Positions 1 to 9,532 of a DNA stretch of 64,000 bases are shown here, piece by piece. Position 1 is the stretch's first letter. Each line of letters starts with the position of its first letter. This DNA is from Bordetella sp. BOR01 (lineage in GTDB: Bacteria; Pseudomonadota; Gammaproteobacteria; Burkholderiales; Burkholderiaceae_B). Where the stretch lies: NCBI RefSeq assembly GCF_019218885.1, contig NZ_JAHUWT010000002.1:62001-126000 (forward strand), written 5' to 3'. Position numbers and translations under genes: made by a program. The notes below the pieces were generated by a model. The model did not search any database. It saw only the letters and a list, made by a program, of their open reading frames with translations, and was not told where the DNA came from.

Positions 1-760
1 GCGTTTCGGCTTCGCGTATGGCCACCGGCTGGCGTGCCAGCGAAAGTCCCATCCCACAACGCACCATGTCCAGCATCGAAGCTTCCACGTCGGCTTCGGC
101 GACGATGTTGGGAATCAGCCCATGGGCCTTGAACTTGGCCGAAAGCAGCCGGTTGTAGACCGAGTTGGGATAGGGCCATATCCATGGCAGGCGCGCCAGT
201 TCGCTCCAGCTTTTACCGGCCACACGGGATCGCCAGCCCTGAGGCGCAATGATGAAATGAGTAAAGACCGTCAGGTGCTCGGCGTAAAGCTCGGGCGGCA
301 GGCCTTCTTCGGGCCCGGCCACGTAATAGCCGGCGTCCAGCGTGCCTTTGAGAATCTCGCTCTTGACCAGGCCGGTCATCCCGTGGTGCAGCTTTGTGCG
401 GATGCGGGGATACGTGGTGATGAGGTTGCGCAGGAAGGGGCCCAGGCGCGTTATCTCGGGGTTCATCGTCGTGCCGATGGACAGTTCCCCGCCCAGGCTG
501 CCCTGCATGTGCGATGCGCGCTCTTGCAGCTGGCTTACCGCGGCAAGTACGCGTTCGGCCAGCGGCAGGATCTCTTCGCCGTCACCTGTCAGCGTCAGGC
601 CCTTGCTGCTGCGCACCAGCAGGGTCAAGTCCAGGTCTTGCTGGAAATTCTTCAGCTGGATGCTGACGGCCGGCTGGGTAAGGTGCAGGCGGTCGGCCGC
701 ACGCGTAAGGTTGCCCTCGCGGGCGACGGCCACGAACGCTCTGATGTGTTGTAGGTCCAT
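1..760 (-). CDS. LysR-family transcriptional regulator, C-terminus cut by window edge
   Basis: The minus-strand frame opens at an ATG at 760 (MDLQHIRAFVAVAREGNLT) and stays open to base 1, giving about 253 residues. Typical LysR proteins have about 300, so the C-terminus lies outside the window. Residues 1-60 form the LysR winged helix-turn-helix (GNLTRAADRLHLTQPAVS). A substrate-binding-like effector domain follows. It lies 21 bases downstream of a Bug solute receptor on the same strand, so the two are probably co-transcribed. It likely controls that receptor and the divergent TPP enzyme/dehydrogenase pair; this target assignment is inferred from position only. Confidence 0.9.
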   Translation of the reverse strand, partial: MDLQHIRAFVAVAREGNLTRAADRLHLTQPAVSIQLKNFQQDLDLTLLVRSSKGLTLTGDGEEILPLAERVLAAVSQLQERASHMQGSLGGELSIGTTMNPEITRLGPFLRNLITTYPRIRTKLHHGMTGLVKSEILKGTLDAGYYVAGPEEGLPPELYAEHLTVFTHFIIAPQGWRSRVAGKSWSELARLPWIWPYPNSVYNRLLSAKFKAHGLIPNIVAEADVEASMLDMVRCGMGLSLARQPVAIREAET

Positions 761-781
761 AGCTGAAGGATGCTACGACTT

Positions 782-1753
782 CTACTTGATTCTTGGTATC
801 CCCGCGTCTTTGATGATGGCGCCGGTCTTCTCGCGTTCCTGCAGCAGGTATTGCGTATAGGCCTTGCCGCCCATGAACTCGGGGTCGGCGCCGATCTGCC
901 GGATCTTTGCCTGGACGGCGGGCATTTCCAGCGCGCGCTTCATGCCGTTTTCCAGCCGATCCACGATCGCCTGTGGGGTGCCCGCCGGAACCGCCACGCC
1001 TGCCCAGGCTTCCACCGAGACGTCATAACCCGCCTCTTTCAGTGTCGGGACGTCCGGGTATTCGGGCCAGCGTTGCGAACTGCCCGAGGCCAGCAGGCGC
1101 AACTTGCCGGCCTGCAAGTGGCTGATGACATCCGGTGGATTGGCGGCAATTACCGCCACCTGGCCGCCCAGCAGCGCCAAAGATGCTTCTGGCCCCGCCT
1201 TGTATGAAATGAGTTCGAACTTGCCACCGGTTTTCCTGCCCAGGTCGAAGAAAATCAGGCTGTTGGGCGTGGACGGAGACCCGAAAAATACCGACTGGCT
1301 ACCCTTGGCGGCTTCCACCAGGTCGGCGACTTTCTTGAACGGCGAGTCCTGGCGCACCACGATTCCATAACGGTTCTTGCCGAAACCGGCCACGTGGATA
1401 AGATCTTCGGGCTTGACCGGAACGTCCATCAGGTGCGGCGTGGTGGTCACCACCGATGCCGAGACAATCGCCAGCGTGTATCCATCCGGTGCCTGCTTGG
1501 CTACGTAGGCAGGGCCCAGCGTGCCCAGCGCGCCTGGCTTGTTCTGTATGACCACGGGCTGCCCCAGGTCTTTTTCCATGCCCGATGCCAGTGCCCGGGC
1601 CATCAGGTCGGTAACGCCGCCTGGCCCGAAATTCACCACTATGGTGAGCGGCCTGTCGGGATACGCGGCGTGCGCCGCCGGGGCCAGCGCGACGGCGGCC
1701 ATCATGGTGAACAGCCTTGCCAGCTTCTTGAATGTACCGCGTGACGATTGCAT
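782..1753 (-). CDS. Bug/TctC-family periplasmic solute receptor
   Basis: This is a 323-residue tripartite tricarboxylate transporter (TTT) receptor. A Sec signal peptide occupies residues 1-29 and ends AHA-A. The mature protein begins with the family motif YPDRPLTIVVNFGPGGVTD, followed by VIQNKPGALGTLG and APDGYTL, both hallmarks of Bug receptors that bind carboxylate ligands. I chose the ATG at 1753 because AGGAGG lies just upstream; an in-frame ATG 48 bases earlier lacks a signal-like N-terminus. No TctA/TctB membrane genes are nearby, as is usual for the expanded Bug family of Bordetella-type genomes. The ligand is unknown, but the neighbours suggest an organic acid handled by the divergent TPP enzyme. 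Confidence 0.93.
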   Translation of the reverse strand: MQSSRGTFKKLARLFTMMAAVALAPAAHAAYPDRPLTIVVNFGPGGVTDLMARALASGMEKDLGQPVVIQNKPGALGTLGPAYVAKQAPDGYTLAIVSASVVTTTPHLMDVPVKPEDLIHVAGFGKNRYGIVVRQDSPFKKVADLVEAAKGSQSVFFGSPSTPNSLIFFDLGRKTGGKFELISYKAGPEASLALLGGQVAVIAANPPDVISHLQAGKLRLLASGSSQRWPEYPDVPTLKEAGYDVSVEAWAGVAVPAGTPQAIVDRLENGMKRALEMPAVQAKIRQIGADPEFMGGKAYTQYLLQEREKTGAIIKDAGIPRIK

Positions 1754-2061
1754 GCCTTCCTCCTTGGATTTTCTTTTTGCGCCCAGCGCTCTGTGCCGCA
1801 TAGTCTAAAGAAGGAGAAGGCCTTCGATTATTGCAATTTTCAAAGGTGGTTATTAAGCATCTTTAAGCTCGTTGCAACCCGTTCGTTGCAATCGGCCCAG
1901 CCGCATTTAGGATGCTTATAAACAAGTTGAAAATTCGCAAATTGCCAGCCTGCAGGGGTGGCTTCACAATCTTCCAGGTATCGGGCATGCAGGCGCGCTA
2001 GCCGCGTTCTGGCGTGATGATGTCCCGTTTCCCATATTGATGAAGGCATACAGGATCAAGC
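1754..2061. other. Divergent intergenic region between Bug receptor and TPP enzyme
   Basis: These 308 bases separate two divergent operons and should hold both promoters. The palindromic hexamer TTGCAA occurs at 1831-1836, 1872-1877 and 1886-1891. The last two lie inside a direct repeat CGTTGCAA spaced 14 bases apart, which is a plausible binding array for the adjacent LysR protein. I see no convincing gene here; a 69-codon minus-strand frame at 1840-2049 has no family resemblance. Confidence 0.5.
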
Positions 2062-3813
2062 ATGACAACCGCACCGCTGCTGCAAGACCCTAGCGACGCC
2101 GCGCAGGCCGTCGTCCAGGTATTGAAAGAGGCCGGTATCGATACCGTGTTCGGCATTGCCGGAGGGCACGCCGGCCATATCTGGGCGGCGCTGGAAAAAT
2201 ACCAGGACTCGATTCGTACCGTGCTGGTGCGGGAAGAATCGCTGGGTAGCGCGATGGCAGAGGTCTATGGCCGGCTCACGGGCAAGCCGGGCGTACTGGT
2301 GGGGCAGGGCCCCTGGATACTTGGCAACGGTTTGCTGGGAACCATCGAAGCACATTTGTCGAGCTCGCCGATGCTGCTGCTTACCGACTTCAGCGATACC
2401 CCCGACCTGTCGCTGCATGGCCCTTACCAAAGCGGGCGGGGCGACTACGGCGGCTGGGATGCGCGGTTGAGCTTCAAGGGCGTGACCAAGCAGGTATTCG
2501 AGGCGCATCACCCAGCCGGCGCGGCGCATGCCACGCAATTGGCCATCAAGCATGCCACCACCGGCCAGCCCGGTCCCGTGGCCGTGCTGTTCAGCATTTC
2601 GGCCTTGAGCGGCAAGGTGCAGCAAGATGACGCGCCGCGCCTGTATCGCACGCAGGCCTACCTGAACCGCAGGCCCGCGTGCGTCGACCCGCAATCCGTC
2701 GACCAGGCCGCCCAGGCGCTGAAGACCGCCAGGCGGCCCGTCATCATTGCCGGCAACGGGGTACGCATCGGCAAAGCCTACCCGGCGCTGCACGCCTTCG
2801 CGCAAGGCCTGGACATTCCCGTGGTGACTTCGCCTTCCGGGAAAGGCGTGTTTGCCGAGTCGCATGCGCTGGCGCTGGGGTTGTACGGCACGTTCGGGCA
2901 TCCGGCGGCCAACGCCTGCGTGGCCGAAGCCGATGTCATCGTGGCGGTCGGTACCAAGCTTACCGCCTCGGATACTGCGTACGAGAATCCGGCGCTTATC
3001 GATCCGCGCCGCCAGGTGCTCATCCAGTTGGATATCGAACCGCTCAATGCTTCCTGGAGCTTCCCGGCCGATCACGTGGTGATCGGCGAGGCAGCGATTG
3101 CATTGGAAGCCTTGCGCGAAGCCGCCCATGGCCTGAACGGGCAGGGCGCCGCCCGCGCGAAGGCCTATCGCGCCCCCTATGCCGAAGCCGAAGCCGCCGC
3201 GGCCGAAGACGCGGCGCTGCCGATGTCGCCGCCGCGCCTGATCGCTGAACTGCAGCACGTGCTGCCGTCTGACGCCATCGTCTGCTGCGATGCCGGCGAG
3301 AACCGCATTTTCATGATGCGCTACTACAAGACGCGCGAAGCGGGCGGTTTCCTGCAGGCCGCGGGCGCCGGGCCCATGGGCTATGCCATTCCGGCGGCAA
3401 TGGGCGCCAAGCTCGTGCATCCTGAAAGACCAGTCGTCGCGGTATGCGGCGATGGCGGATTCTCGATGTCGATGAACGGACTCATGACGGCCATCGAGGC
3501 AGATATCCCGATCATCACCCTGATCTTCAACAATCAGATGCTGGGGTGGTCGACCCACATCCGCGGCCCCTTTGCGGCCCAGTTCCACGACTTCGACCAT
3601 GCGGCCATCGCCCGTGCCATGGGTTGCCACGGCGTGCAGGTCGATACGCCGGACCAGCTTGCCACCGCGATACGCGAAGCCCTGCTGGCCGAAGTGCCCA
3701 CCGTGATCGACGCGCGTATTTCCACCGGGCTTTCCTACAAGGCGCTGATCGCGTCTTTCGATACCGTGCCAGCCGAGCCGGCCTTACGCAAGGCGGCTGG
3801 AGTCGCAGGATGA
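2062..3813 (+). CDS. Thiamine-diphosphate-dependent enzyme, acetolactate synthase-like
   Basis: The 583-residue protein has the three-domain layout of the acetolactate synthase/benzoylformate decarboxylase superfamily. The N-terminal PYR domain carries the expected cofactor-activating glutamate at E59 (VREESLGSAMAEVYGRLTG). A central nucleotide-binding-type domain follows (VIIAGNGVRI). The C-terminal PP domain has the ThDP/Mg motif GDGGFSMSMN starting at residue 463 and ending in N490-N491. The next gene, an SDR, overlaps its stop by 4 bases, so a two-step conversion is likely: carboligation or decarboxylation of a 2-oxoacid, and reduction or oxidation of a hydroxy compound. Substrate specificity cannot be read from sequence; ilvB itself is unlikely because no small subunit is present. 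Confidence 0.9.
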   Translation: MTTAPLLQDPSDAAQAVVQVLKEAGIDTVFGIAGGHAGHIWAALEKYQDSIRTVLVREESLGSAMAEVYGRLTGKPGVLVGQGPWILGNGLLGTIEAHLSSSPMLLLTDFSDTPDLSLHGPYQSGRGDYGGWDARLSFKGVTKQVFEAHHPAGAAHATQLAIKHATTGQPGPVAVLFSISALSGKVQQDDAPRLYRTQAYLNRRPACVDPQSVDQAAQALKTARRPVIIAGNGVRIGKAYPALHAFAQGLDIPVVTSPSGKGVFAESHALALGLYGTFGHPAANACVAEADVIVAVGTKLTASDTAYENPALIDPRRQVLIQLDIEPLNASWSFPADHVVIGEAAIALEALREAAHGLNGQGAARAKAYRAPYAEAEAAAAEDAALPMSPPRLIAELQHVLPSDAIVCCDAGENRIFMMRYYKTREAGGFLQAAGAGPMGYAIPAAMGAKLVHPERPVVAVCGDGGFSMSMNGLMTAIEADIPIITLIFNNQMLGWSTHIRGPFAAQFHDFDHAAIARAMGCHGVQVDTPDQLATAIREALLAEVPTVIDARISTGLSYKALIASFDTVPAEPALRKAAGVAG

Positions 3814-4571
3814 CAACGAGCGGGCGATCGGCCCTGGTCACGGGCGGCGCCGGCGGTATTGGCCAGGCCATTGCCGGCAGCTTGGCCAAAGAGGGCTACC
3901 GGGTCTACCTGTTGGACCTGAGCGAGCGGGTCGTCGAAGTGGCCCGGTCGCTCTGTTCGCAGCCTGGCCAGGTGCACGGGCGCGTCGTCGATGTCGGCGA
4001 CGAAGCGCAACTGGTCGATGCGGCCCACTGGTGCCTGCGGCAAGCCGGCGGAGTGTGCGATGTGCTGGTGAACTGCGCAGGTATCTCGCCGAAGGGCGAG
4101 GGTGGTCCGATTCCCTTGCCCGCGATCACCACCGAGCAATGGGACCGGGTACACCGGATCAACGTGACAGCGCCGTTCATCCTTTGTCGCGAACTGATGC
4201 CGTTCATGGCGCAGCGGGGCTTCGGACGGGTCGTCAATATCGTCTCGCGAGCCGCCCGTACCTATGTGCCGGTGTCGGGGCTGGACTACCATTCGTCGAA
4301 GACGGCCCTGCTGGGCCTGACTCGCGCGCTGGCCGGCGCGTATGGCGGCCAGGGCGTCACGGTCAACAGCGTGGCGCCGGGGCGCATTGCCACGGCGATG
4401 GCCAAGGCCACGCATCCGGCATTGCTTGCCGACACCCTGAAAATGATACCCGCCGGCCGCTTCGGCGAGCCCGCCGAGATCGGGGGCCTGGTGGTATTCC
4501 TGGCAAGCGAGGCCGCCAGTTATATCAACGGCGCCTGCATCGACATCAACGGGGGTATCTATATGACGTAA
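3810..4571 (+). CDS. SDR-family NAD(P)-dependent oxidoreductase
   Basis: A 253-residue classical short-chain dehydrogenase. The Rossmann motif TGGAGGIG is at residues 11-18, the NCAG motif at 88-91, and the catalytic tetrad is N118, S146, Y160 and K164. The C-terminal segment ASYINGACIDINGG is typical of FabG-like SDRs. The ATG at 3810 overlaps the stop of the TPP enzyme (ATGA), indicating translational coupling; the reading frame is open further upstream, but that is a shadow of the preceding gene. Probable role is oxidation or reduction of a hydroxy/keto intermediate made or used by the TPP enzyme. Confidence 0.93.
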   Translation: MTTSGRSALVTGGAGGIGQAIAGSLAKEGYRVYLLDLSERVVEVARSLCSQPGQVHGRVVDVGDEAQLVDAAHWCLRQAGGVCDVLVNCAGISPKGEGGPIPLPAITTEQWDRVHRINVTAPFILCRELMPFMAQRGFGRVVNIVSRAARTYVPVSGLDYHSSKTALLGLTRALAGAYGGQGVTVNSVAPGRIATAMAKATHPALLADTLKMIPAGRFGEPAEIGGLVVFLASEAASYINGACIDINGGIYMT

Positions 4572-4586
4572 TGGGGTGGCCCCATT
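4570..4586. terminator. Hairpin between convergent SDR and mobB genes
   Basis: AATGGGG-TGG-CCCCATT forms a perfect 7-bp stem with a 3-base loop, starting within the SDR stop codon and sitting before the convergent mobB gene. It probably ends transcription from the left and perhaps from both sides. There is no long T-tract, so the assignment is tentative. Confidence 0.45.
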
Positions 4587-4600
4587 GCGTGCCCGGCGCG

Positions 4601-5140
4601 CTATTTGCCCGCGGGCTCGGCCAGCCGCGCCACGGCCAGGTCCAGCGGCCACGCCAGCGCCTCGACCAGGTCGGCCAGGGCTTCGCTGTCATCCAGCGAC
4701 ACGCGCGGCAGCGGCGCGCCATCGGGCGCGATATCGCTGGCGATGGCGCCGATGCTGGGGTCGTCGGGGTATAGCCAGGGCTTGCCGTTTGCCTGGCGAT
4801 GGACTTCGATTTTGATGTGGGCATTGCGCTTGAAGCCCTCGACCAGGATGAAATCGACGGGGCTCATCGAGCCCAGCAACTGGCCCAGTTCGGGTTCGGT
4901 GGCGCCGCGCAATTCGTGCATCAGGGCCCAGCGCGCCGACGAGGCCACCAGCACTTCGGTGGCGCCCGATTCGCGGTGCCGGTACGAATCCTTGCCGGGG
5001 GTGTCGATATCGAACGCGTGGTGGGCATGCTTCAGCGTCGACACGCTGTAGCCGCGGGCTTTCAGGCAGGGGATCAGTTTGGTCAGCAGCGAGGTCTTGC
5101 CCGCGCCGCTCCATCCGGCAAAGCCTATGATTCTTGTCAT
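4601..5140 (-). CDS. mobB: Molybdopterin-guanine dinucleotide biosynthesis protein B
   Basis: A 179-residue P-loop GTP-binding protein. Walker A is GWSGAGKTSLL near residue 9, followed by the MobB-typical STLKHAHHAFDIDTPGKDS and the Walker-B-side VDFILVEGFK. MobB assists MobA in attaching GMP to molybdopterin. It is the last gene of a minus-strand run mobA-moeA-mobB and is 22 bases downstream of moeA. Together these supply bis-MGD cofactor to the formate dehydrogenase encoded on the opposite strand. Confidence 0.95.
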   Translation of the reverse strand: MTRIIGFAGWSGAGKTSLLTKLIPCLKARGYSVSTLKHAHHAFDIDTPGKDSYRHRESGATEVLVASSARWALMHELRGATEPELGQLLGSMSPVDFILVEGFKRNAHIKIEVHRQANGKPWLYPDDPSIGAIASDIAPDGAPLPRVSLDDSEALADLVEALAWPLDLAVARLAEPAGK

Positions 5141-5162
5141 TCGGGGCTCGTAACAGGGGCGT

Positions 5163-6455
5163 TCAGATCAGGCCTTCGAAGGGCAGGACGTCGACCAGTT
5201 GCCCCGCTGCGACATCGCCCTGTTCGTGGTGCAGCACCATCAGGCCGTTGGCCTGGCTCATGCTGCGCAATATGCCCGAGCCTTGCGACCCGGTGATGCA
5301 GGCCTGCCAGCCGCCATCGGGGGCGGGCGTGACGATGGCGCGCTGGTATTCGGTGCGGCCGGGTTTCTTGCGTATGGCGCGCGCGGCGGCGCAGCGCAGC
5401 AGCGGCAGCGATTGCGGGGTGGCGCCGCCCATGGCCAGCAGCGCATCGCGCACCAGGGCGTAGAACGTGACCATGACCGCCACCGGATTGCCCGGCAGGC
5501 CGAACAGAATGGCATCGCCGTGTTCGGCATGGATGCGGCCGATGGCCATGGGCCGGCCCGGCCGCATGGCAATGCGCCAGAACAGCACATCGCCCAATTG
5601 CGCCATGACGGTCTTGGTGTGGTCGGCTTCGCCCACGCTGACGCCGCCCGAGGTGATGACCGCGTCGGCATTGGCGGCTGCTGTGGCGAAGGCGTCGGAC
5701 AGTGCCTGGGGGTCGTCGCGCACCACGCCCAGGTCGATGACGTCCACGCCCAGGCGCTGCAGCATGCTGTAGAGGGTGTAGCGGTTGCTGTCGTAGACGC
5801 AGCCTTCATCCAGGGGTTCGCCGATGGAGCGCAGTTCGTTGCCGGTGGAAAAGAACGCCACGCGCAGGCGCCGCAGCACCGGCACCTCGGCCTGGCCCAG
5901 CGAGGCCAGCATGCCGATATCGGCCGGGCGCAGCACGCGGCCGGCGGCCAGCGCGGCGTCTCCCATGGCCAGGTCTTCGCCCGCCAGGCGGCGATTGTCG
6001 CCGGTGCGCACGGCCCCGGCGGGGATGACGATGCGGTCGCCATCCTGCTGCACGAATTCTTGCGGGATGACGGTATCGAGCCCGGCGGGCATCACGGCGC
6101 CGGTCATGATGCGCACGCATTGCCCAGGGCCCGCTTGCCCGGTGAACGGCGTACCCGCCAGGCCGCTGCCGGCCATTTGCAGCACCGTGTCGGCACCGTC
6201 GGCCAGGTCATGGCCGGCGAAGGCGTAGCCATCCATGGCGGAATTGTCGTGCGCGGGCACGTTCAGGTGCGACACGATGTCGCGCGCCAGCACGCGCCCC
6301 AGCGCCGAGCGCAGCGGCAGCATTTCGGTGGCCCGCACGCGCGGCACCAGCTGGTCGATGAAGGCGCGGGCCTGTTCCACCGGCAGGGCGGCAGGATCGT
6401 AGCCGCTGATGCACGAGGCGATGGAGGCAAGGCTGGGGGGCAGGGGGCGGGTCAT
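5163..6455 (-). CDS. moeA: Molybdopterin molybdotransferase
   Basis: The 430-residue protein is full length for MoeA, which inserts molybdate (or tungstate) into adenylylated molybdopterin. Recognisable motifs in order are [58 protein letters not shown] and [15 protein letters not shown], spanning domains I-IV. Its start overlaps the mobA stop by 4 bases, so mobA and moeA are coupled. Because a Tup-type importer lies in the same neighbourhood, this copy may insert tungsten as well as molybdenum; that is inference. Confidence 0.97.
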   Translation of the reverse strand: MTRPLPPSLASIASCISGYDPAALPVEQARAFIDQLVPRVRATEMLPLRSALGRVLARDIVSHLNVPAHDNSAMDGYAFAGHDLADGADTVLQMAGSGLAGTPFTGQAGPGQCVRIMTGAVMPAGLDTVIPQEFVQQDGDRIVIPAGAVRTGDNRRLAGEDLAMGDAALAAGRVLRPADIGMLASLGQAEVPVLRRLRVAFFSTGNELRSIGEPLDEGCVYDSNRYTLYSMLQRLGVDVIDLGVVRDDPQALSDAFATAAANADAVITSGGVSVGEADHTKTVMAQLGDVLFWRIAMRPGRPMAIGRIHAEHGDAILFGLPGNPVAVMVTFYALVRDALLAMGGATPQSLPLLRCAAARAIRKKPGRTEYQRAIVTPAPDGGWQACITGSQGSGILRSMSQANGLMVLHHEQGDVAAGQLVDVLPFEGLI

Positions 6456-7045
6456 GGCTGGAGGTGTTGCAGTTCGGCCAGGGTGTTGGCGCCGGCGAAC
6501 GCCTGCGCGTCGTCGAAGCGCACCTCGATGCAGGCATGCTGGGCCGTCCAGGCGTCGATCTTGCGCTGGCCGCTTTGCAGGAACGCCAGCAGGCTGGGCA
6601 ATAGCGAGGTCTTCAGCAGGCAGAACACCGGCTGGGTGCGCAGCGTGCCGTCTTGCAGGGTGGCAGCCATGGCGATGTCGGCGCCGTGCGCGGCGAGTTC
6701 CTGCGCCAGGCGGTCGACCAGGTTGTCGGGAAAGCGCGGGCAGTCGCAGGGCACGGTGACCAGGTAGGGGGTTTCGCAGCGTTCCAGCCCCACGGCCAGG
6801 CCGGCCAGCGGGCCGGCGAAATCGGGCAGGTTGTCGGGCCAGACGGGCACGCCCATGGCCTCGTAGGCGCCCAGGTTGCGGTTGGCGTTGATCATGGCCT
6901 GCCCCACCTGCGGCGACAGCCGCAGCAATGCGTGCACGGCCATGGGCATGCCCAGGTAGTTCTGCAGGCCCTTGTCGACGCCGCCCATGCGGCTGCCGCG
7001 CCCGCCTGCGAGTATCAGGCCCGTGATGTCGGTTTTATCGATCAT
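6452..7045 (-). CDS. mobA: Molybdenum cofactor guanylyltransferase
   Basis: A 197-residue nucleotidyltransferase. The N-terminal GTP-binding signature is [19 protein letters not shown] and the metal-binding region is [12 protein letters not shown]. The length matches E. coli MobA. It attaches GMP to Mo-molybdopterin to make the MGD form used by DMSO-reductase-family enzymes such as formate dehydrogenase. It is the first gene of the minus-strand cofactor operon and is divergent from apbC, from which it is separated by under 200 bases. Confidence 0.96.
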   Translation of the reverse strand: MIDKTDITGLILAGGRGSRMGGVDKGLQNYLGMPMAVHALLRLSPQVGQAMINANRNLGAYEAMGVPVWPDNLPDFAGPLAGLAVGLERCETPYLVTVPCDCPRFPDNLVDRLAQELAAHGADIAMAATLQDGTLRTQPVFCLLKTSLLPSLLAFLQSGQRKIDAWTAQHACIEVRFDDAQAFAGANTLAELQHLQP

Positions 7046-7232
7046 GACGCTCGATAGGAAACGCCGCGCTCAACATCGCGGTATGGAAGCCAGTATAGAC
7101 CAGGCCCGGCGCCCAATTCGCAGGTGCATGACGGGTCTCATGCGACAACGCAAAGGGCTCTGCTAAGATGACCCGATGGCGGCCGCAGCAGCGGCCTTTT
7201 CTTCCTTTTGCCGACTTTCCCGCACAGACCCC

Positions 7233-8321
7233 ATGGTCGCTTCCGATACTTTGCTGCAGGCCTTGCAGGCCGTCATCGATCCCAATACGGGCAAGCCCCT
7301 GGCTGGCCCCAAGGCGGTCAAGAATCTCCAGGTCGACGGCGCCGACGTCGCGTTCGACGTCGAACTGGGCTACCCCGCCAAAAGCCAGATTCCTGCCTTG
7401 CGCGGCGCCCTGATCGCCGCCGCGCGCGGCGTGGCCGGCGTGGGCAATGTGTCGGTCAATGTGCGTTCGGTCATTGCGCCGCATTCGGCGCAGCGCGGCG
7501 TGGCCCTGCTGCCCAATATCAAGAACATCATCGCCGTTGCCTCGGGCAAGGGCGGCGTGGGCAAAAGCACCACCGCCGTCAATCTGGCGCTGGCGCTGGC
7601 CGCCGAAGGCGCGCGGGTGGGCCTGCTGGATGCCGACATCTACGGCCCCAGCCAGTCGCTCATGATGGGCATCGACGCGCGCCCGCAAAGCGAAGACGGC
7701 AACACCATGGAACCGCTCGAAAACTATGGCGTGCAGGTCATGTCCATCGGCTTCCTGGTCGATGCCGACGAAGCCATGATCTGGCGGGGCCCCATGGCGG
7801 TGCAGGCGCTGGAACAATTGCTGCGCCAGACCAACTGGAAAGACCTCGACTACCTGGTCGTCGACATGCCCCCCGGCACCGGCGACATCCACTTGTCGCT
7901 CAGCCAGAAAGTGCCGGTAACCGGCGCGGTCATTGTTACCACTCCCCAGGACATCGCCTTGCTGGATGCCCGAAAGGGGGTCAAAATGTTCGAAAAGGTC
8001 GGGGTACCGATCCTGGGCGTGGTCGAGAACATGGCGGTGCATGTCTGTAGCCAGTGCGGCCACGCCGAGCACATCTTCGGCGCGGGCGGAGGCAAGAAAA
8101 TGGCGACAGACTACAACCTGGCCTATCTGGGCGCCTTGCCGCTGGATATCAACATCCGCCTGCAGGCCGACAGCGGCCAGCCCTCGGTGGTGGCAGACCC
8201 CGACGGCGAGGTCGCCGGCCTGTACAAGGCAGTGGCCCGCCAGGTGGCGGTGTCGGTGGCCGACATGGCCAAAGACCATTCCTCGAAGCTGTCCGCCATT
8301 TCCATCAGCCGGGTCACCTAG
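7233..8321 (+). CDS. apbC: Iron-sulfur cluster carrier protein, Mrp/ApbC family
   Basis: A 362-residue P-loop ATPase of the Mrp/NBP35/ApbC family that carries and transfers [4Fe-4S] clusters. The N-terminal MIP18/DUF59-like domain covers residues 1-85. The deviant Walker A GKGGVGKST is at residues 105-113. A VDMPPGTGD motif and the cluster-binding CxxC in HVCSQCGHAEHIFG follow. I start at the ATG at 7233 (MVASDTLLQALQAV); the frame is open further upstream but without family similarity. It heads the plus-strand formate dehydrogenase run. In many Alcaligenaceae this gene stands alone, so its position here may be partly incidental. Confidence 0.92.
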   Translation: MVASDTLLQALQAVIDPNTGKPLAGPKAVKNLQVDGADVAFDVELGYPAKSQIPALRGALIAAARGVAGVGNVSVNVRSVIAPHSAQRGVALLPNIKNIIAVASGKGGVGKSTTAVNLALALAAEGARVGLLDADIYGPSQSLMMGIDARPQSEDGNTMEPLENYGVQVMSIGFLVDADEAMIWRGPMAVQALEQLLRQTNWKDLDYLVVDMPPGTGDIHLSLSQKVPVTGAVIVTTPQDIALLDARKGVKMFEKVGVPILGVVENMAVHVCSQCGHAEHIFGAGGGKKMATDYNLAYLGALPLDINIRLQADSGQPSVVADPDGEVAGLYKAVARQVAVSVADMAKDHSSKLSAISISRVT

Positions 8322-8329
8322 AGCCTGCC

Positions 8330-8890
8330 ATGAGCGATACCCTGCCCATCAGCCTGGACGTTGCCGTGGTGATGCGCAAAGAGCGTATCACCGGGCCGAT
8401 GCGGCGCTGGCAGGAATGGCGCTGGATACTCGACGACGTGGTTGCCAACGAAGCCACGTTCGGCACCGCCGAACGCCTGCTCTATAAAGACGGCACCCAG
8501 GAACGCTGGCTGCACCCCGGATATACCGTGCGGCTGTTCAAAGACGATGCCGAAGGCTACGTGCTCAATGCGACCACGCCGTCGCCGTGCTGGTTCGTGC
8601 TGTGGCGCATGCACGAATCCGCAGATGGCGGCGAAGCGCGCGCGCGGCCCGAAATCGTCACGCTCAGCTACCACGATGCGGGCCGCTGGCTCGATGCGCA
8701 GGAAACCGTCGAGCAGGTGCCGGCGCCCGAGGTCATCGTAGACTGGCTCAACGCCTTCATTGCCACGCATTACGTGCCCGAACCCAAGCGGCGCAAGCGC
8801 CCGGCCAGCTTCCAGTCGTTGCAAGACCGCTTCGGCAACCCGGCATCGGTATCCACCCTGAAGAAATTCCGCGGCGAGGGTGGCCCATGA
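8330..8890 (+). CDS. DUF3305 protein of the formate dehydrogenase locus
   Basis: A 186-residue cytoplasmic protein (MSDTLPISLDVAVVMRKER) matching the DUF3305 family, which is found almost only beside NAD-independent formate dehydrogenase genes with a DUF3306 partner. It has no signal peptide or membrane helix. The family's biochemical role is unknown; an assembly or maturation function is inferred from conserved linkage. It begins 8 bases after apbC and its stop overlaps the start of the DUF3306 gene. Confidence 0.85.
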   Translation: MSDTLPISLDVAVVMRKERITGPMRRWQEWRWILDDVVANEATFGTAERLLYKDGTQERWLHPGYTVRLFKDDAEGYVLNATTPSPCWFVLWRMHESADGGEARARPEIVTLSYHDAGRWLDAQETVEQVPAPEVIVDWLNAFIATHYVPEPKRRKRPASFQSLQDRFGNPASVSTLKKFRGEGGP

Positions 8891-9510
8891 TGGCTTCTGA
8901 CCCCGACGGCTTCCTGCAACGCTGGTCGCGCCGCAAGGTGCAGGTTCGCGAAGGCCTGCCGCCCGACGGGGCGCCGCTGCCCGACGCGCCAGCCGTCGAT
9001 CCGGCCGGTGTCGAATCGGCCAAGCTTGCCGCGGCACCCCGCGACGAGGCGTCCCCCGAGCTCCCTGCCTTGACGCTTGACGATGTCCGGGCGCTGACCC
9101 CCGAATCCGATTTCGCCCCCTTTGTGGCGCGGCAAGTGGCGCCCGACGTCAAGAACGCGGCCTTGAAGAAGCTGTTTTCCGACCCGCGCTACAACGTGAT
9201 GGACGGGCTGGACACCTACATCGACGACTACTCGAACATGCAGACGCTGCCCGCGTCCATGCTGGCCCGCCTGGCCAGTGCGCGGGCGCTGGCGATGTTC
9301 GACCCCGCCGACGACACGACGGCGGCCCCGCCGTCCCAGCCAGGCCAGGACGCCGCGCCACAGCCGGCGCAAAGCCGCGCCGATGACGCGCTGCCGCCCG
9401 TGGCCCACGCGTCGCCCACGCCCGACGTCGATACCGATATCGATGCCCACCCCGACCCCGATCCGGCCACTACGGTGCCAGGCCGCGCATCCGCGCAGCG
9501 GCAAGGCTGA
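8887..9510 (+). CDS. DUF3306 protein of the formate dehydrogenase locus
   Basis: A 207-residue protein matching DUF3306. The conserved core is FLQRWSRRKVQVREG near the N-terminus and FSDPRYNVMDGLDTYIDDYS in the middle. The C-terminal third (roughly residues 145-207) is low-complexity, rich in Pro, Ala and Asp, with a DVDTDIDAHPDPDP stretch, and is probably disordered. It overlaps the DUF3305 stop by 4 bases (two adjacent ATGs, 8887 and 8890). The role is unknown; conserved pairing suggests assembly of the periplasmic formate dehydrogenase. Confidence 0.85.
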   Translation: MMASDPDGFLQRWSRRKVQVREGLPPDGAPLPDAPAVDPAGVESAKLAAAPRDEASPELPALTLDDVRALTPESDFAPFVARQVAPDVKNAALKKLFSDPRYNVMDGLDTYIDDYSNMQTLPASMLARLASARALAMFDPADDTTAAPPSQPGQDAAPQPAQSRADDALPPVAHASPTPDVDTDIDAHPDPDPATTVPGRASAQRQG

Positions 9511-9532
9511 TCCCACCCATGCAACCGCACCC

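Noticed and set aside
1840-2049. A 69-codon minus-strand frame in the Bug/TPP-enzyme gap.
   Set aside because: No ribosome site, no recognisable family and it lies across the expected divergent promoters.
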